A DNA stretch of 64,000 nt from Tillandsia leiboldiana (lineage: Eukaryota > Streptophyta > Magnoliopsida > Poales > Bromeliaceae): NCBI GenBank assembly GCA_029204045.2, contig JAQNDB010000166.1, positions 57,747 to 121,746 of the forward strand, in the 5' to 3' direction. Below are positions 12,832 through 24,600 of the stretch, in pieces (position 1 is the stretch's first letter; each line of letters opens with the position of its first letter). Position numbers and translations under genes: made by a program. The notes beneath the pieces are model-generated. The model saw only the letters and a program-made list of their open reading frames with translations. It had not been told where the DNA came from and made no database searches.

Positions 12832-14492
12832 TGTCACGCCCGGGTGTAAACCAGAACCCGGACCCGTCTACAGATCCGCCGTGCACACGGTATTTCCGTG
12901 TACACGAAAGCGTCAGTAACCTGCTCAGATATAAGAGATAATAATAAAAGAGCATAAAAGTCAGAGCTGAACTAAAACTACTGTATCTCAGACAGAAACT
13001 GGAAGTAAGAAGTACAACTGTAAAATAAATACAACATCTCTCCCAGCTCACCACAAATATACAACTAGCTGGCAAAAGCCAGACCCAAAAGGAAACATAA
13101 AAATACTGTCTGAGAAAACCAGGTACACCAAAAACTCCAGCTAACATCCCTCGGGTGGCTCGCTAACTAATCCGCAATCCTCTTACCTCGATCCGCTGCT
13201 GACGGCCCAGCAACTCCCGCAGAGGACTCTGCAAAACAAGGGGAAAAAGAACAAGGAAAGACAATGGGGGTAAGTACTACTATAAAACAGTAGCCTCCCC
13301 TAGTGGGTAAAGCCTCAACTCGGACATGCCCACCAGGTCAACAGAGGCAAAAGAGAAGAAAAAGGGGAAAAGCTAGGTATGACATCTGATAAGTGCAATC
13401 CCCTAAAAAGCCTCTACATGTCAAGCTCATAAGAATGGAGTGTATGCATCAGTAGCTAGAAGCCTGCCTAAAGAACCCAATCCGACCACCGGTAGACACT
13501 GGTATGCCTGCTCTGCCTGCCGCAACGGGTATGCCAGCCTATGCATAACACCGAAGCAAAGGAGTCTCAAGGACTCAAAGTCTGTCTGACGCACACTCCG
13601 GAGTGGCACTCGAGGGGAGCGACCCACACGAGTAAAGTAAGTAACACAAGTAACCTGATGTAGCAGGACTGGATCGTGACTCAGATCAAGTGGGAAAAAC
13701 CCTCCACAAAAGATAGCCGATCCCCTCACCCAATCTGATGCAACAGTATAACCCGGTCAACCACCCAAAATCCGTGGTTGCCGCTGTCATAAAGCCCAGC
13801 CTGTCCCAAATCCCAGCAACCAGAACAACACTATCCAGCTCCCGCTCGAACCCCGAGCAACGCTAGCCCCCAAGTCTAAATAACAGGGAGAAGAAACTGA
13901 AAGCATGGTTTCTCCTAAGTCAATTCCCAAATGATGGTGCATCAGTAAATAGTGACTCAGCTAGTGACCAGTTTAAGCATGCAATTGTTCCAATATTTTA
14001 GTCTACTTTACATGAATAAATATAATGAAGCATTAAGTGTCAAACTACTGTCTCAAGGTAAGGCTCCCTATAGCAAAGTCATAATTTGCTAACCTATCAC
14101 TAAACATGCTGTCCAGGATAAATATTAAATAAACAGAGTAATCATGATACCGAGCTCATGCCAAAAATGTCAACGCATGGATCAATTGTCAACTATTTAC
14201 TCTCTTATTGCATGCAATGTCATCAACAATAAGCTAGGCCATCCTAACATTAGGTTACTCTGATATTCCTAGTGGGCCAACCCAAAAGAGAGGGATACAA
14301 CAACCCCCATCTGAAGTGCTAACTGTCCGGATCCGTACAGCAAGGAAAATACCAAAACTCCAAATCCTTGCTCCCACAATTTTAGCACACCCGAAATATT
14401 CCTGGTACAATACAAAGCTCACTAATACACTTAGGCTCCCAATTATTGCTCTTATAACCACATACAACCTCGGATTCAAACTGTTAAATTAT
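12832..14492 (-). repeat. Gypsy B 3' LTR, first segment, contig 1 copy
   Basis: Starts TGTCACGCCCGGG directly after the TSD ATCTG and stops at ATTAT (14488-14492), where copia B is inserted. It matches 38757-40428 and, beyond the nest, 58950-60614. No gene. Confidence 0.9.
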
Positions 14493-15843
14493 TGTTACGG
14501 AATTTGAGTTGGCGTAGTTTCGTGAAAGTCTCAAGTCTTGAAGATTGAAGGTGAAGAAAGTTGGATCATTTAACTCAATCTCAAGAAAGAAGAATTCAAA
14601 AGGATCAGGTATGTTTAACCTAAGATTTTGTGTGATCCGAATACTTCTTGTAGTGTAGAAACACTTGGAAGAATCTTTCATTGCATAAAAATCAAAAACT
14701 GGACTTGGGACATGTTCAGGATCCGGATCAGGTTGTTCGATCCGGATCCCGAAGGTGGTTTGTTCATACACCAGTTCAATCCGGATCGTAGCCTCTCTTG
14801 ATCCGGATCCCGAACACTGAGTTTACCATCTTCCTTGAACGATCCGGATCAGGCTTCGCAATCCGGATCCCGAACGTTGATGTTTGGTGAACTGTATGAA
14901 CGATCCGGATCAAGCACTTCGATCCGGATCCCGAACCTTCGTTTTTCTGGAATTACCTGACTCGTTACGACGATCCGGATCACAGCTAATCCGATCCGGA
15001 TCGCCGTCCGTAAAATTTCCAGAAATGTTAGGTTTTTGATTCTTATCTCCTTCCTAGGGTTTCTAACCTATAAATAGACCCTATGATTCATTTCCTAGGG
15101 TAAGCCGATAAAAAGGAAAATAGCCGTCATTTTCATATATCATCTTTTACGGCTCTAGATCCACATATAGAGAAGAAAGGAAATCATTAGAGAACACTCT
15201 ATGTTTCTTCATCTATATTGATTAGTTTGATTCTAGGTTTTCATACTCACATCTTGAGTTGAATCAAACTAATGAATACTTAGATGGTATTTCCGATCTA
15301 TCTTTGATCTAAGTATTCGGCGGATCATCACCACCCAAAAACAACGATTTACCCCAAAAATCGGCGCGTGGATTCGCGTGTCCTTGTGGATTCAAGGTTC
15401 AACCGCTCTCGTGGATTCGGAGCGAGGCACGTTCGTGGATTCGAAGGGTGCTATTGGGTGAAGACCGTGGATTCGGTCGGACGTCGTGGATTCGACGTTG
15501 GACGCCGTGGATTCGGCGTTGGGCGCAGATCGTGGATTCGAGAAGCGTCGCGGAGCGAGCGGAGAAGATCCTCTAGGAGCGTATGGAAAAGGTTGAGTCG
15601 TAAGTGTGTACGGTAAATCACCTTGTACGTGTTTTAATTCTAGTGGATTTCTGCCGTGTTATCGGTCCCGTGGTTTTTTACTCCGGTGATGGAGTTTTCC
15701 ACGTAAAAATCTTGCGTATTATTTTTATTTCCGCATTGGGTTTTTATCGCAACGATTTTTTGAGTGTTTATACGTTTACACCTATTCACCCCCCTCTAGG
15801 TGTTTTTTCCCCTATTTAGATCCTTATTACATATAACCCAACA
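14493..15843 (+). repeat. Copia B 5' LTR, contig 1 copy
   Basis: 1351 bp, TGTTACGG to ACCCAACA, the same length as both LTRs in contig 2. It carries the GATCCGGATC palindrome array (14720-15003), a TATA box TATAAATA (15069-15076) and eight GTGGATTC repeats (15368-15540). At several sites where the two contig 2 LTRs differ, this copy agrees with the contig 2 3' LTR, so the contig 2 5' LTR has private changes. PBS TGGTATCAGAG follows at 15846-15856. Confidence 0.92.
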
Positions 15844-15876
15844 AGTGGTATCAGAGAGGGAATAGGGTTGTAAACA

Positions 15877-18800
15877 ATGGTTGAAGGTGGAAACATCAAC
15901 CGACCCCCGTTCTTCGATGGAACAAATTATGCGTACTGGAAAGTACGGATGAAAGCCTTTTTAATTTCCATCGACGAACGGGTGTGGCAATCAATTGAAT
16001 TAGGATGGTCTAATCCAACTGAATTTATTGGTGATGTTCGCACCTTAAAACCTAGGTCGAAATGGACCAAGGAAGAGTTAGATTCATCTTCTTACAATGG
16101 CAAGGGAATTAATGCTATCTTTAATGCCTTATCTCAAACTGAATTCTCTCGCGTCTCGGCATGTGAGACTGCGAAAGAAATCTGGGATGTTCTTCAGGTT
16201 ACACATGAGGGAACTAACCTCGTGAAGATTCAGAAACTGCAAATGCTTACGAGCAAGTTTGACTCTATCTTAATGGCAGAAAATGAATCTTTCACGGACT
16301 ACTATACACGATTGCAAGACATCGTAAACTCATGTGCTAATCTGGGAGAGAAGATTCCAGAATTTAAGATTGTAAGAAAGATCTTAAGAACTCTTCCTGA
16401 ACGATTTCGCCCAAAGGTTACTGCCATTGAAACTATTAAACACCCGGACGAAATACGTATAGAAGAATTAGTTGGTTCATTACAAACTTATGAAATGACA
16501 TTTACTACTAACAATTCTTCTGGAAAGGCATCCACTTCTAAGTCTTCAGGTTATGCGTTGAAAACAACTAAGGAAGAAGACGCGGATACATCCTCCTCAG
16601 ACGATGACGAGAACCTTTCTATGGAGGAATTTGAGAAGCAGCTCGCTCTCTTGACAAGGAAGTTTCGCCGCAACTTTCGAAGGGGTAATTCAAGCAAATC
16701 TCCATCCTTCGGAAAGTCGAACAAAGGCAAGGGTACTTCAAGTTACAAGTCAAGAAAGCAAGAGAACTTCTCAAAGGATAAGAAAAGTTCAGAAGGACAA
16801 CTTCAATGCTTCAAATGTCGAGGCTACGGCCACATTGCAACGGAGTGTCCTAACAAGTATCCGGCAAAGAAGAAGGCGATGCAAGTCGTCACTTGGGATG
16901 ACAACTCAACGTCAAATGAGTCGTCTTCGAGTGATGAAGAAAAGAGCTCCACCGCATTCCACGCGTCCGTATCTTCACCCTTCATGTGCTTTATGGCAAG
17001 TACATCCGAGTCGTTGTCCAACTCCACTGTTGAAAAGAATGCAACGGACAATGAAACGGATGATTCGGAAGGTGAAGATTTTGCTCTAGCCTACCACAGA
17101 CTTTTGAGGGATTCAAAGAAAGTGGCTAAGCAAAACAAGAGTTTGAGAGGGAGAGTGCATGATCTCGAAGAAGAAGCAAAAAGAGCGACTTCTCTCTCAA
17201 ACGCTCTTGAAGTGGAAAGGGAAAACCTGATAAAAGCAAATGTTTCCCTTCAAGAGTCCAATGAGCAACTTGAGAAGGAACATACAAATCTGGTGGATAA
17301 CGCGAATCACTTCTCAAAGCTCTACAACGAGGCTCGACAGGATAACCTGGAAATGACAAAGACCATTTTCCAACTCAAGGATGACTTACAGCGATTCTCT
17401 TCAGGAAGGAGTAAGTTGGATAGACTTCTTGGTCTTGGTCAATCAAATCGGTTCGGCCTCGGATACACTCAAACTGGAAACAGTCCAAGTTCGAGTGGGA
17501 CAGTTTTTGTGCCTCAGTCGGTATCTCCTCCTCCGACACCGGAATTCAAGACAAACAACGACAACAAACCTACTTCATCCTTTTTGGGATCGTCAAGATC
17601 TAAGGTATGTTTTCGTTGTGGTGTTTCAGGGCACATAAGAAGATATTGCAAGACGGGAGTCGAACGCTCATCTCAAGGACCTCTTGCAACAACTACCAAA
17701 AAGGCTCCTCCCCGAAAATCAAAGCAAAACTTTTCAAATGAAAAGAGACTTGGTAGTTCATCGCGCAAGACGATTTCATCAAGGAACAACAATCGCTATA
17801 ACAAGACGCCTTCACCTAGGCATATAACTTCACGACCATTACCGACGCACTCCAAAAGGGTTTGGGTGCGCAAAGGTGAAATTTTCCCTTGTCTTGTTTC
17901 CAATGTTTCCTTGCATGCATATGATAGTTCGTCTTGGTATCTGGATAGCGGGTGTTCCCGTCATATGACCGGTGACAAAAATAGTTTTCAAAATCTTGAG
18001 AAAATCTCCGGAGGACTTGTTGTTTTCGGAGACGGTCGTTCTTCCAAAATTGTTGGAAAAGGGACGGTAGCTATTCCAGATGGCCCGATTTTGAAAAACG
18101 TCTTATTTGTTGATGGCCTTAAGACTAACCTCATAAGCATAAGTCAACTTTGCGACAATGGTTTTTCAGTTAACTTTCATCTGTTGAATGCGTTGTAACT
18201 GATAAGGACCATGTTTCTTTTTAAAAGGGGTTAGATCTGAAAACAATTGTTATGTTGTTCCTAATAAATTTTCTGAAAATTGTAACTTAGCCACTTTGAA
18301 TAATGAAACTCTTTGGCATGAAAGGCTAGGTCACTTAAATTTTAAGGAACTTACTAGAATTTCAAACAAGGACGTGGTCAAGGGGGTTCCAAAACTTTTA
18401 TTTAAACAAAACGTTGTGTGTGGTGGTTGCCAAAAGGGAAAACAGTCTAGGACTGCACACAAGAACTTGAACCACGTTGGTACAAAACGGCCCTTGGAAC
18501 TTTTGCACATGGACTTAATGGGGCCGACCCGTCAACCATCTTTGGGAGGTAAATGGTATATTTTTTTATTGGTTGATGATTTCTCTCGGTATTCTTGGGT
18601 AGCATTTTTAAAAGAGAAAGCTGATACTTTTGATTCTTTTCACGAGATTTGCCTTCGTATTATGATTGAAAAGAATGAAAAGATCATTCGTGTTAGAAGT
18701 GATAGAGGTGGAGAATTCATTAATTCAAAATTCATTGACTTTTGTACTTCAAACGGTATTAAGCATGAACTCTCTGCACCCTATACACCTCAACAGAATG

Positions 18801-20082
18801 GTGTTGTCGAGCGCAAGAACAGGGTTGTTCAAGAGATGGCGCGTGTGATGCTTCATAGCCGGAATTTACCGCTACATTTTTGGGCTGAAGCTGTGAACAC
18901 TGCTGTCTATGTCATTAATCGAGTGTTCTTGCGCCCGGGAACGTTAAATACACCATATGAACTATGGTGTGGTAGAAAACCCAACATCAAATATTTTCGC
19001 ATCTTCGGGAGTCGGTGTTACATTTTACGTGACCGTGAAAACCTTGGAAAGTTTGACTCACGAAGTGACGAAGGGATTTTCTTGGGGTATTCTACTAATA
19101 GTAGAGCATATCGAGTTTTAACTTGGAATCTAAGACGATCGTAGAATCTATAAATGTTAAAGTAGATGAAGCTTTTCACTTTGGATCTGGAAAATCTACC
19201 CTCGATATCTCTCTAGATGATGATTCTCCTGCTAATGCATCTTCTCATGATAATACTTCCAATATTAATGATGCATCTAATGGCTCTTCTAGTTTATCTG
19301 ATGTGCAGGAATCATCTCATGTATCTCCGAGTACTCCGTTTCAACAAACGTTACGAATCTCCAAGGATCATCCGGAATCGAATATTATTGGAGATCCACA
19401 AGAAGGAGTCAGAACTCGGAGGCAGTTGGTTTGTGGATTCGCTTGCTACGTATCTTTAATCGAACCAAAGAACATAGATGAAGCTCTTCAGGATGACTAC
19501 TGGATTAAAGCAATGCAGGAAGAGCTCCATCAATTTGAGCGAAACAAAGTCTGGGAATTAACGAAGCCTCCAAAGCAACACAATGTGATAGGTACCAAAT
19601 GGATCTTCAAGAACAAGAAAAATGAGGATGGTACTATCATCAGGAACAAGGCACGATTAGTTGCTCAAGGCTACTCCCAAGTAGAAGGTATAGACTGGAC
19701 TGAAACATTCGCCCCTGTAGCTAGACTCGAGTCCATTCGTATACTATTGCTATTGCTTTTCATTTAAAAATCAAATTATTTCAAATGGACGTTAAGAGCG
19801 CTTTCTAAATGGGTATTTAAATGAGGAAGTTTATGTGGCTCAACCGAAAGGTTTTGTAGACCAAAACAACCTAACCATGTTTTTCGTTTGAAAAAGGCTC
19901 TTTACGGTCTGAAACAAGCACCGGAGCATGGTACAAAGGTTACAAGCACCTTTTGGATAAGGGCTATATTCGAGGGGGAGCTGACAGACTCTCTTTGTGA
20001 AGCATTATCAAAACAATTTCATTGTATCACAAATCTATGTCGATGACATAGTATTTGGCGCAACAAGAGATAATGATGCTTC
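15877..20082 (+). pseudogene. gag-pol: Copia B gag-pol, contig 1 copy (frameshifted, truncated)
   Basis: Same polyprotein as 41813-46930. It is open from 15877 to about 18177. A T is then missing near 18178 and again near 19117, and indels become dense from 19740 to the gap at 20082, the pattern expected at a poorly covered contig end. Substitutions compared with the other copy include Ser for Leu in V-G-S/L-L-Q and Phe for Leu in R-F/L-G-L-G. Domains present are Gag with two CCHC knuckles, protease, integrase and the N-terminal part of RT. Confidence 0.9.
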
Positions 20083-20182
20083 NNNNNNNNNNNNNNNNNN
20101 NNNNNNNNNNNNNNNNNNNNNNNNNNNNNNNNNNNNNNNNNNNNNNNNNNNNNNNNNNNNNNNNNNNNNNNNNNNNNNNNNN
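20083..20182. other. Assembly gap of 100 N
   Basis: Exactly 100 undetermined bases, the conventional spacer for a gap of unknown size. The sequence before it belongs inside a Sirevirus RT. The sequence after it is an unrelated LTR-like end, so the join is a scaffold join and not biological continuity. Confidence 0.98.
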
Positions 20183-21156
20183 CGATTACCCGGTCGGTGG
20201 ACCGTGAGCTTGAGCATTCGCATTGTAATAGTTGTGCACCTGCTGTCACATCGCGTACGCGTTGGGATTGATCACCACTTGCGTTCTTTTACCTAAAGGG
20301 TTCTGGTTGGACCCGTGAGGTCTATCCCTCTTGTTGTATCACTGGGTACGGGAGCCCCTTGGCTGTACCGATTGAGGAAACTCTCGGCTGTACCGTTTGG
20401 TACGAGGATCCTCTTGTTATATCAATAGTACGGGTTGCTGTTCAGCTCGGCTAGGTGGAATCCATATGGTTGTGGGTTGTTCTGCTTTGATATCTTTGCC
20501 TGAGGTTCTGTGAGACCAATAGTGGCATATGATTGGGTACTTACTTGCTGTTCTTTGATTGATGCATGGGCTTATATAGTTCAATGTACTAGCATGTTTT
20601 ATTTCAGTACCTACTTCTGCTCAGTTATATTTGATTATCACACCATGATTGATTCGATATTTCTGTACCCATATCTGCGCAGTTATATCGTTGATTTATT
20701 GATTATTCAGCTTGACCTATCGATCTATTTACTATCCGCAGATTATGGTATCTAGTAGGTACGATTAGCTATTCTCACGGCTCGTCGTGCTACTGGGATA
20801 CACTGTCGATGTATCTCACACCCCCCTGGGTGACTGTTTTCAGGTCCCGGTCGGTGTTGGGATGTCGGGACACGTTGGTGAGGCTGGTTGGTTTAGTACC
20901 ACCATTATGTCACTAGTACATTTTATATTCCGTATTTTGTTTAAAATAATGTAAATGACTAATATTGTATGCGTAGTTTAGACTACTCTGGATTGACTGT
21001 AAGTGCTTAGCCGTGCATGTATAGGAAAGGCTCTGTCCCATTTGGACATGGAATTTACTATACTTGTGGCGATCTGTTCACGCCTGAAATGATGTAAACT
21101 CTGATATCAAAAAAAAAAAAAAAAAGGAGCCTGCTTTTCAAACTCGGGCGGTGACA
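20183..21156 (+). repeat. LTR C, truncated plus-strand gypsy-like LTR end
   Basis: No coding domain. The sequence ends CTCGGGCGGTGACA at 21156, closely matching the 3' terminus shared by LTR A and LTR B (GGGGCGTGACA), but in plus orientation. A run of about 18 A lies about 35 bp before the end. No TGGTATCAGAG primer site follows, so this would be a 3' or solo LTR whose left part is lost at the gap. The identification rests on the terminal motif and is an inference. Confidence 0.5.
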
Positions 21157-21936
21157 ATATTATTGCTAGCGAGGAAAAGAAACTGCGGAATCGGATAATT
21201 TCGTATTTTAAAGTCTAATGGAGCAATCACACGATAAACTAAAAACTATTTAGGAACTCGAGGACGCGATGCAAGGACGTATCCTTTTCGTCTATCACAG
21301 TTTTATTTTGTCATTCTGTTGCTCAAAATTTACACCATAAATATCTATGGTACATAGAATGATAAAGTAAAATCCGCAATATATAAAATATAAATTATAG
21401 ATTGTAAAATGTTATAATGTACCGTCCTATAATTAATCAAAATTATTACTTTACTATCATATTTAATCGTAGACTCTTTAGTAAATAAAAAAAAATTATA
21501 AAGTATTAAGTATAACTTTAGAATTATAAGATGACAAAGTGAAAAAGTGCTAAACCAAGTGACAAATTGGACAAAAATTGCTTGGGATGGAAACCTCATA
21601 TTGTCCATTTGAGACTAGGAGATTTGTCGCTATATGGGTGTTGGAATGCTACATCTCAAAGCAAAATCTAGTACATATTCAAAAATTACAAGAAAAAATT
21701 AAAAAATAAAAATAGTTTTCTCAATGAACTTTTAGTTTCTGAACTTAATGTCAAATTAATTTTCAAACTCTTAAGTTTAACATTTTTAAGATTCTTAATT
21801 ATTTTATTTTGAATAAATTTATTTCATTTTAATACTAAAAATCCACCAAGGTTGTCTAAACCCTTGTTTGGTTTATCTAAAACATTTAATTCAAAATTAA
21901 AAGTTTTAAAAATAATTTGACATTAAGCTCAAAACC
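21157..21936. other. AT-rich flank, no gene seen
   Basis: About 780 bp between LTR C and gypsy A, rich in A/T. No coding, RNA or repeat structure is recognised. It is probably part of the DNA into which gypsy A inserted. Confidence 0.6.
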
Positions 21937-21941
21937 TAAAC
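21937..21941. other. Target-site duplication TAAAC of gypsy A (left copy)
   Basis: TAAAC directly before the left LTR start TGTCACG; the matching copy is at 32200-32204, directly after the right LTR end ATCACA. A perfect 5-bp TSD shows that the two LTRs belong to one insertion. Confidence 0.93.
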
Positions 21942-22820
21942 TGTCACGCCCCGGGGGGTTTGTTTTAGCGGAAACGATTCCCAAAAGTCGAACATTTGAC
22001 GTACTAATTTTTTTTTTTGTAAAAGAGAACCCCTCTTCCCCGGCGCATGCCCAGACCCGCCACACATACAGGATCACTCTGTAAACGGACAGAGTCTCCC
22101 CTGTATATGCACGGCGTGGCGTTCAGTACATGTTCCAAACATACAGAACCATTCAATCACAACAATTATTAACATACAACCAGCATTCTAATCTATTAAA
22201 ACGTATGGCCGATCAATTTGGAAAGGATAAATCCACAGCTTTTAAAAGAGCGCCTACCCGGCGCTTACGTTTGAAAGCGAGTTTCGAAATCAGCATAAAT
22301 CCACAAGGTTTTGAAAACGATGCCCACCCGACACCCAAGTTTTGAAATCCCTTTCGCAATCCATAAAGCACAGGGTTTTGAAACCAGTGCCCACACGACA
22401 CTTAGATTTTAAAAAATGGTTTTCGCAATCTTTCTTTGGCTTTTGCCTTTTTCATTTTCAAATGGCCAACAGAAATAAAAGGAAGAGTAACGTATAAGAG
22501 GGTAACTAAATGCAACCCATACCGACATCCACGCCGACCCCACGAGGGTATCGAGAACCTCTCACATAACTACAATGTAAATGAAATGCAAGAAAGAAAG
22601 AACAAATACAGTCCAGGGTCCCCAGCGACCCAGCTGCTCCTGTCCCGTCCTCACCGCCGCCTACCTCTCCCCCGACCGAACCCTGTCACGAAGTGGGAAG
22701 TTAGTGACGTAAAAATAGTAGAGCAGGAAAAAATAATAAAACAAACCGTGAAGACAACCGGAGCAACCACCCTCTCAAGGTGGAGAGGTAACCTGTACAC
22801 CTGTATCCTGTAATACCCGG

Positions 22821-22896
22821 CCACGTCGGACAACTAAACCGACGGCCCATACCGTACCTGCAGAAACTCGACCACGTCGGACAACTAAACCGACGG
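22821..22896. repeat. Tandem hairpin pair in LTR A (also 4540-4615 and 30450-30525)
   Basis: A 25-bp sequence occurs twice, 51 bp apart. Each copy is an inverted repeat with arms CGTCGG and CCGACG around a 9-nt loop. All three LTR A copies in the window keep both hairpins unchanged, although neighbouring bases vary. The function is unknown; it could be a protein-binding site or an RNA structure in the element transcript. Confidence 0.8.
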
Positions 22897-23470
22897 GTCG
22901 CAACGCTCGCACCTCGGCGCCTCAAACCCCACAACTAATAAGGGGCCCCACTACGTCACCTCGTGGGTATACACGGGTCATAGACCACTTTTCCGGAAAA
23001 GCGCACCCTTCGCGGTGGCCAAACCGCGGGTGCGCGTGTTGCAGCCTCGAGCACAGTAGCCACAATGCATGAACAAGGGTAAGATAATAACATGTGTAAT
23101 CAAGGTACTCTACTAACAAGTATAATCGAAGATAAAGCAACAACATGTAACATCAGGAGCATAATACACCTAACTACTAAAGTGCGGCGATTACATGTAG
23201 CATCTAAGATACGATAATAGGCGGCAGGTAAAGTGAAACGATCACATGTAATATCTAGAATAAACGGTCGTCGGAAATTGATGCTAATTAACACATTCAA
23301 CCCACCTGTCGCTAGTAGAAAACCACGCTCGGCTCCCCGTGTCCCGCGCGCTCCCCGAAGCTGCAAAAACGGGATCCCCGGGCGGGGAGATCAAGAACTT
23401 TTAAACGCGAAGTAAAGGAAGGCCCCAACGCCAACCGGCCTCTGACGGCAGCGACCAAACCCCCCGCGCT

Positions 23471-23858
23471 GCCGTGCTGCCCGCGCGGCGCCCCCGTATA
23501 GGCGGGCGGCCCCGCGCGGTGCCCTCGCGTGCGAGGGCTGCCCCGCGCGGGCCCCGCATGCGCGGGCTGCCCGCGCGGTGCCCCCGCATGCGCGGTTGCC
23601 CGCGCGGCGCCCCCTCATGCGCGGCTGCCCCGCGCGGCGCCCCGCATGCGCGGGCTGCCCCGCGCGGCGCCCCGCATGCGGGTGCCCCGTGCGGCGCCCC
23701 GCATGCGGGTGCCCCGCGCGGCGCCCCAGCATGCGCGGGCGGCCCCGCGCGGCCCCCGCATGCGCGGGCTGCCCCGCCCGGCGCCCGCATGCGGGTGCCC
23801 CGCGCGGCGCCCCCGCATGCGCGGGCTGCCCCGCGCGGTGCCCCCCGCATGCGCGGTG
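23471..23858. repeat. GC-rich minisatellite in gypsy A 3' LTR
   Basis: About 13 tandem units of 27-31 bp built on GCATGCGCGGG or GCATGCGGGTG plus a CCCCGCGCGGCGCC half. Because common unit lengths are 27 and 30, all frames stay open and give artificial Arg/Ala/Gly/Pro proteins on both strands. Confidence 0.9.
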
Positions 23859-24564
23859 GCTCGCCCCTCTCCTTCCCTCTCCGACGAATCAAGAAAGCCC
23901 CCCTCCCCTCGTTCGTAACGAGAAATGACAAGGAAAGAAAAATGAAAGCACGGCTCACCTTGTTTTCGTCGGTACCGGGCGAAGGAGAGGGATCGTCCTT
24001 GTAGCGTTTGTCGGATCTTTGCGGGAGGCGATCAATCTCTTCTCTTCCACGCCGGCCGATGGGAAGGGCGAGGGTTTTGGGGAACCGCTCCTCGTCCACG
24101 CTCGGATATCGTACGCCAAGGTGAGGGGAGGCGAGGTATAAAGAAAACCTAATTCCCAAGGCCGACTATTTAGTCGTTTGGGCGTAGTGGATTTTGGACC
24201 CCAAATTAAGATTAACCACTCGAGCGACTGGGAAAAGGGTGTTTAAATCCCATACCTCAACTGATCGACCAGAATCGATCTGATTGCGGACCAGAGTTCG
24301 GTCTGCCCCCGGTAATTGTGTATGTCACCTGGGCTGCGGTACCAACTTCCGAATTTATTCTGGGAGATCCGGGGGTCGGAATCCAAAACCGATCGCACCG
24401 CCGGTCTCCGTTTCGCGAGCTTTATTAACCAAAAATACCCGCGAGCCCCGATCATCTGTCCAGAAAACAAGGAAAAGTTACCCTCGGACCCCTATTGTCA
24501 GCAGAACGGTTCAATAAAATTAATAGGAAGCCCGGAAAGGTAAGATAAAACCGCGGTTATCACA

Positions 24565-24576
24565 CCACTCACCTCT
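24565..24576 (-). promoter_or_regulatory. Polypurine tract of gypsy A
   Basis: The minus strand reads AGAGGTGAGTGG and directly abuts the 3' LTR start TGTGATAACC. This is the expected place for plus-strand priming. Confidence 0.8.
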
Positions 24577-24600
24577 AAAAACGAGTTTCGTCCTCGAAAC

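Larger units (their letters stand above)
14493..20082 (+). mobile_element. Copia B (Sirevirus), contig 1 copy, truncated at the assembly gap
   Basis: Plus-strand element with its 5' LTR (14493-15843), primer site and most of gag-pol. It ends at the N run inside the reverse transcriptase, 4 codons after the Y-V-D-D region begins to diverge into the gap. The corresponding point in contig 2 is 46029. The envelope-like ORF and 3' LTR are missing from this contig. Confidence 0.93.
21942..24564 (-). repeat. Gypsy A 3' LTR (left)
   Basis: 2623 bp, nearly identical to the 5' LTR apart from short indels and a few SNPs. The boundaries are fixed by TG...CA termini (minus strand), the TSD on the left and the polypurine tract on the right. 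Confidence 0.94.

Noticed and set aside
14720..15003. CRISPR-like spaced repeats (GATCCGGATC)
   Set aside because: Repeats are only about 10 bp and palindromic, spacers are irregular and identical between LTR copies, and the setting is a plant LTR.
1..20082. A second, independent set of the same transposons
   Set aside because: All insertion points and flanks are identical to contig 2, which is not compatible with separate transpositions.
24565..24600. Host gene remnants between gypsy A LTR and pol
   Set aside because: This is the element's own 3' untranslated region and polypurine tract.
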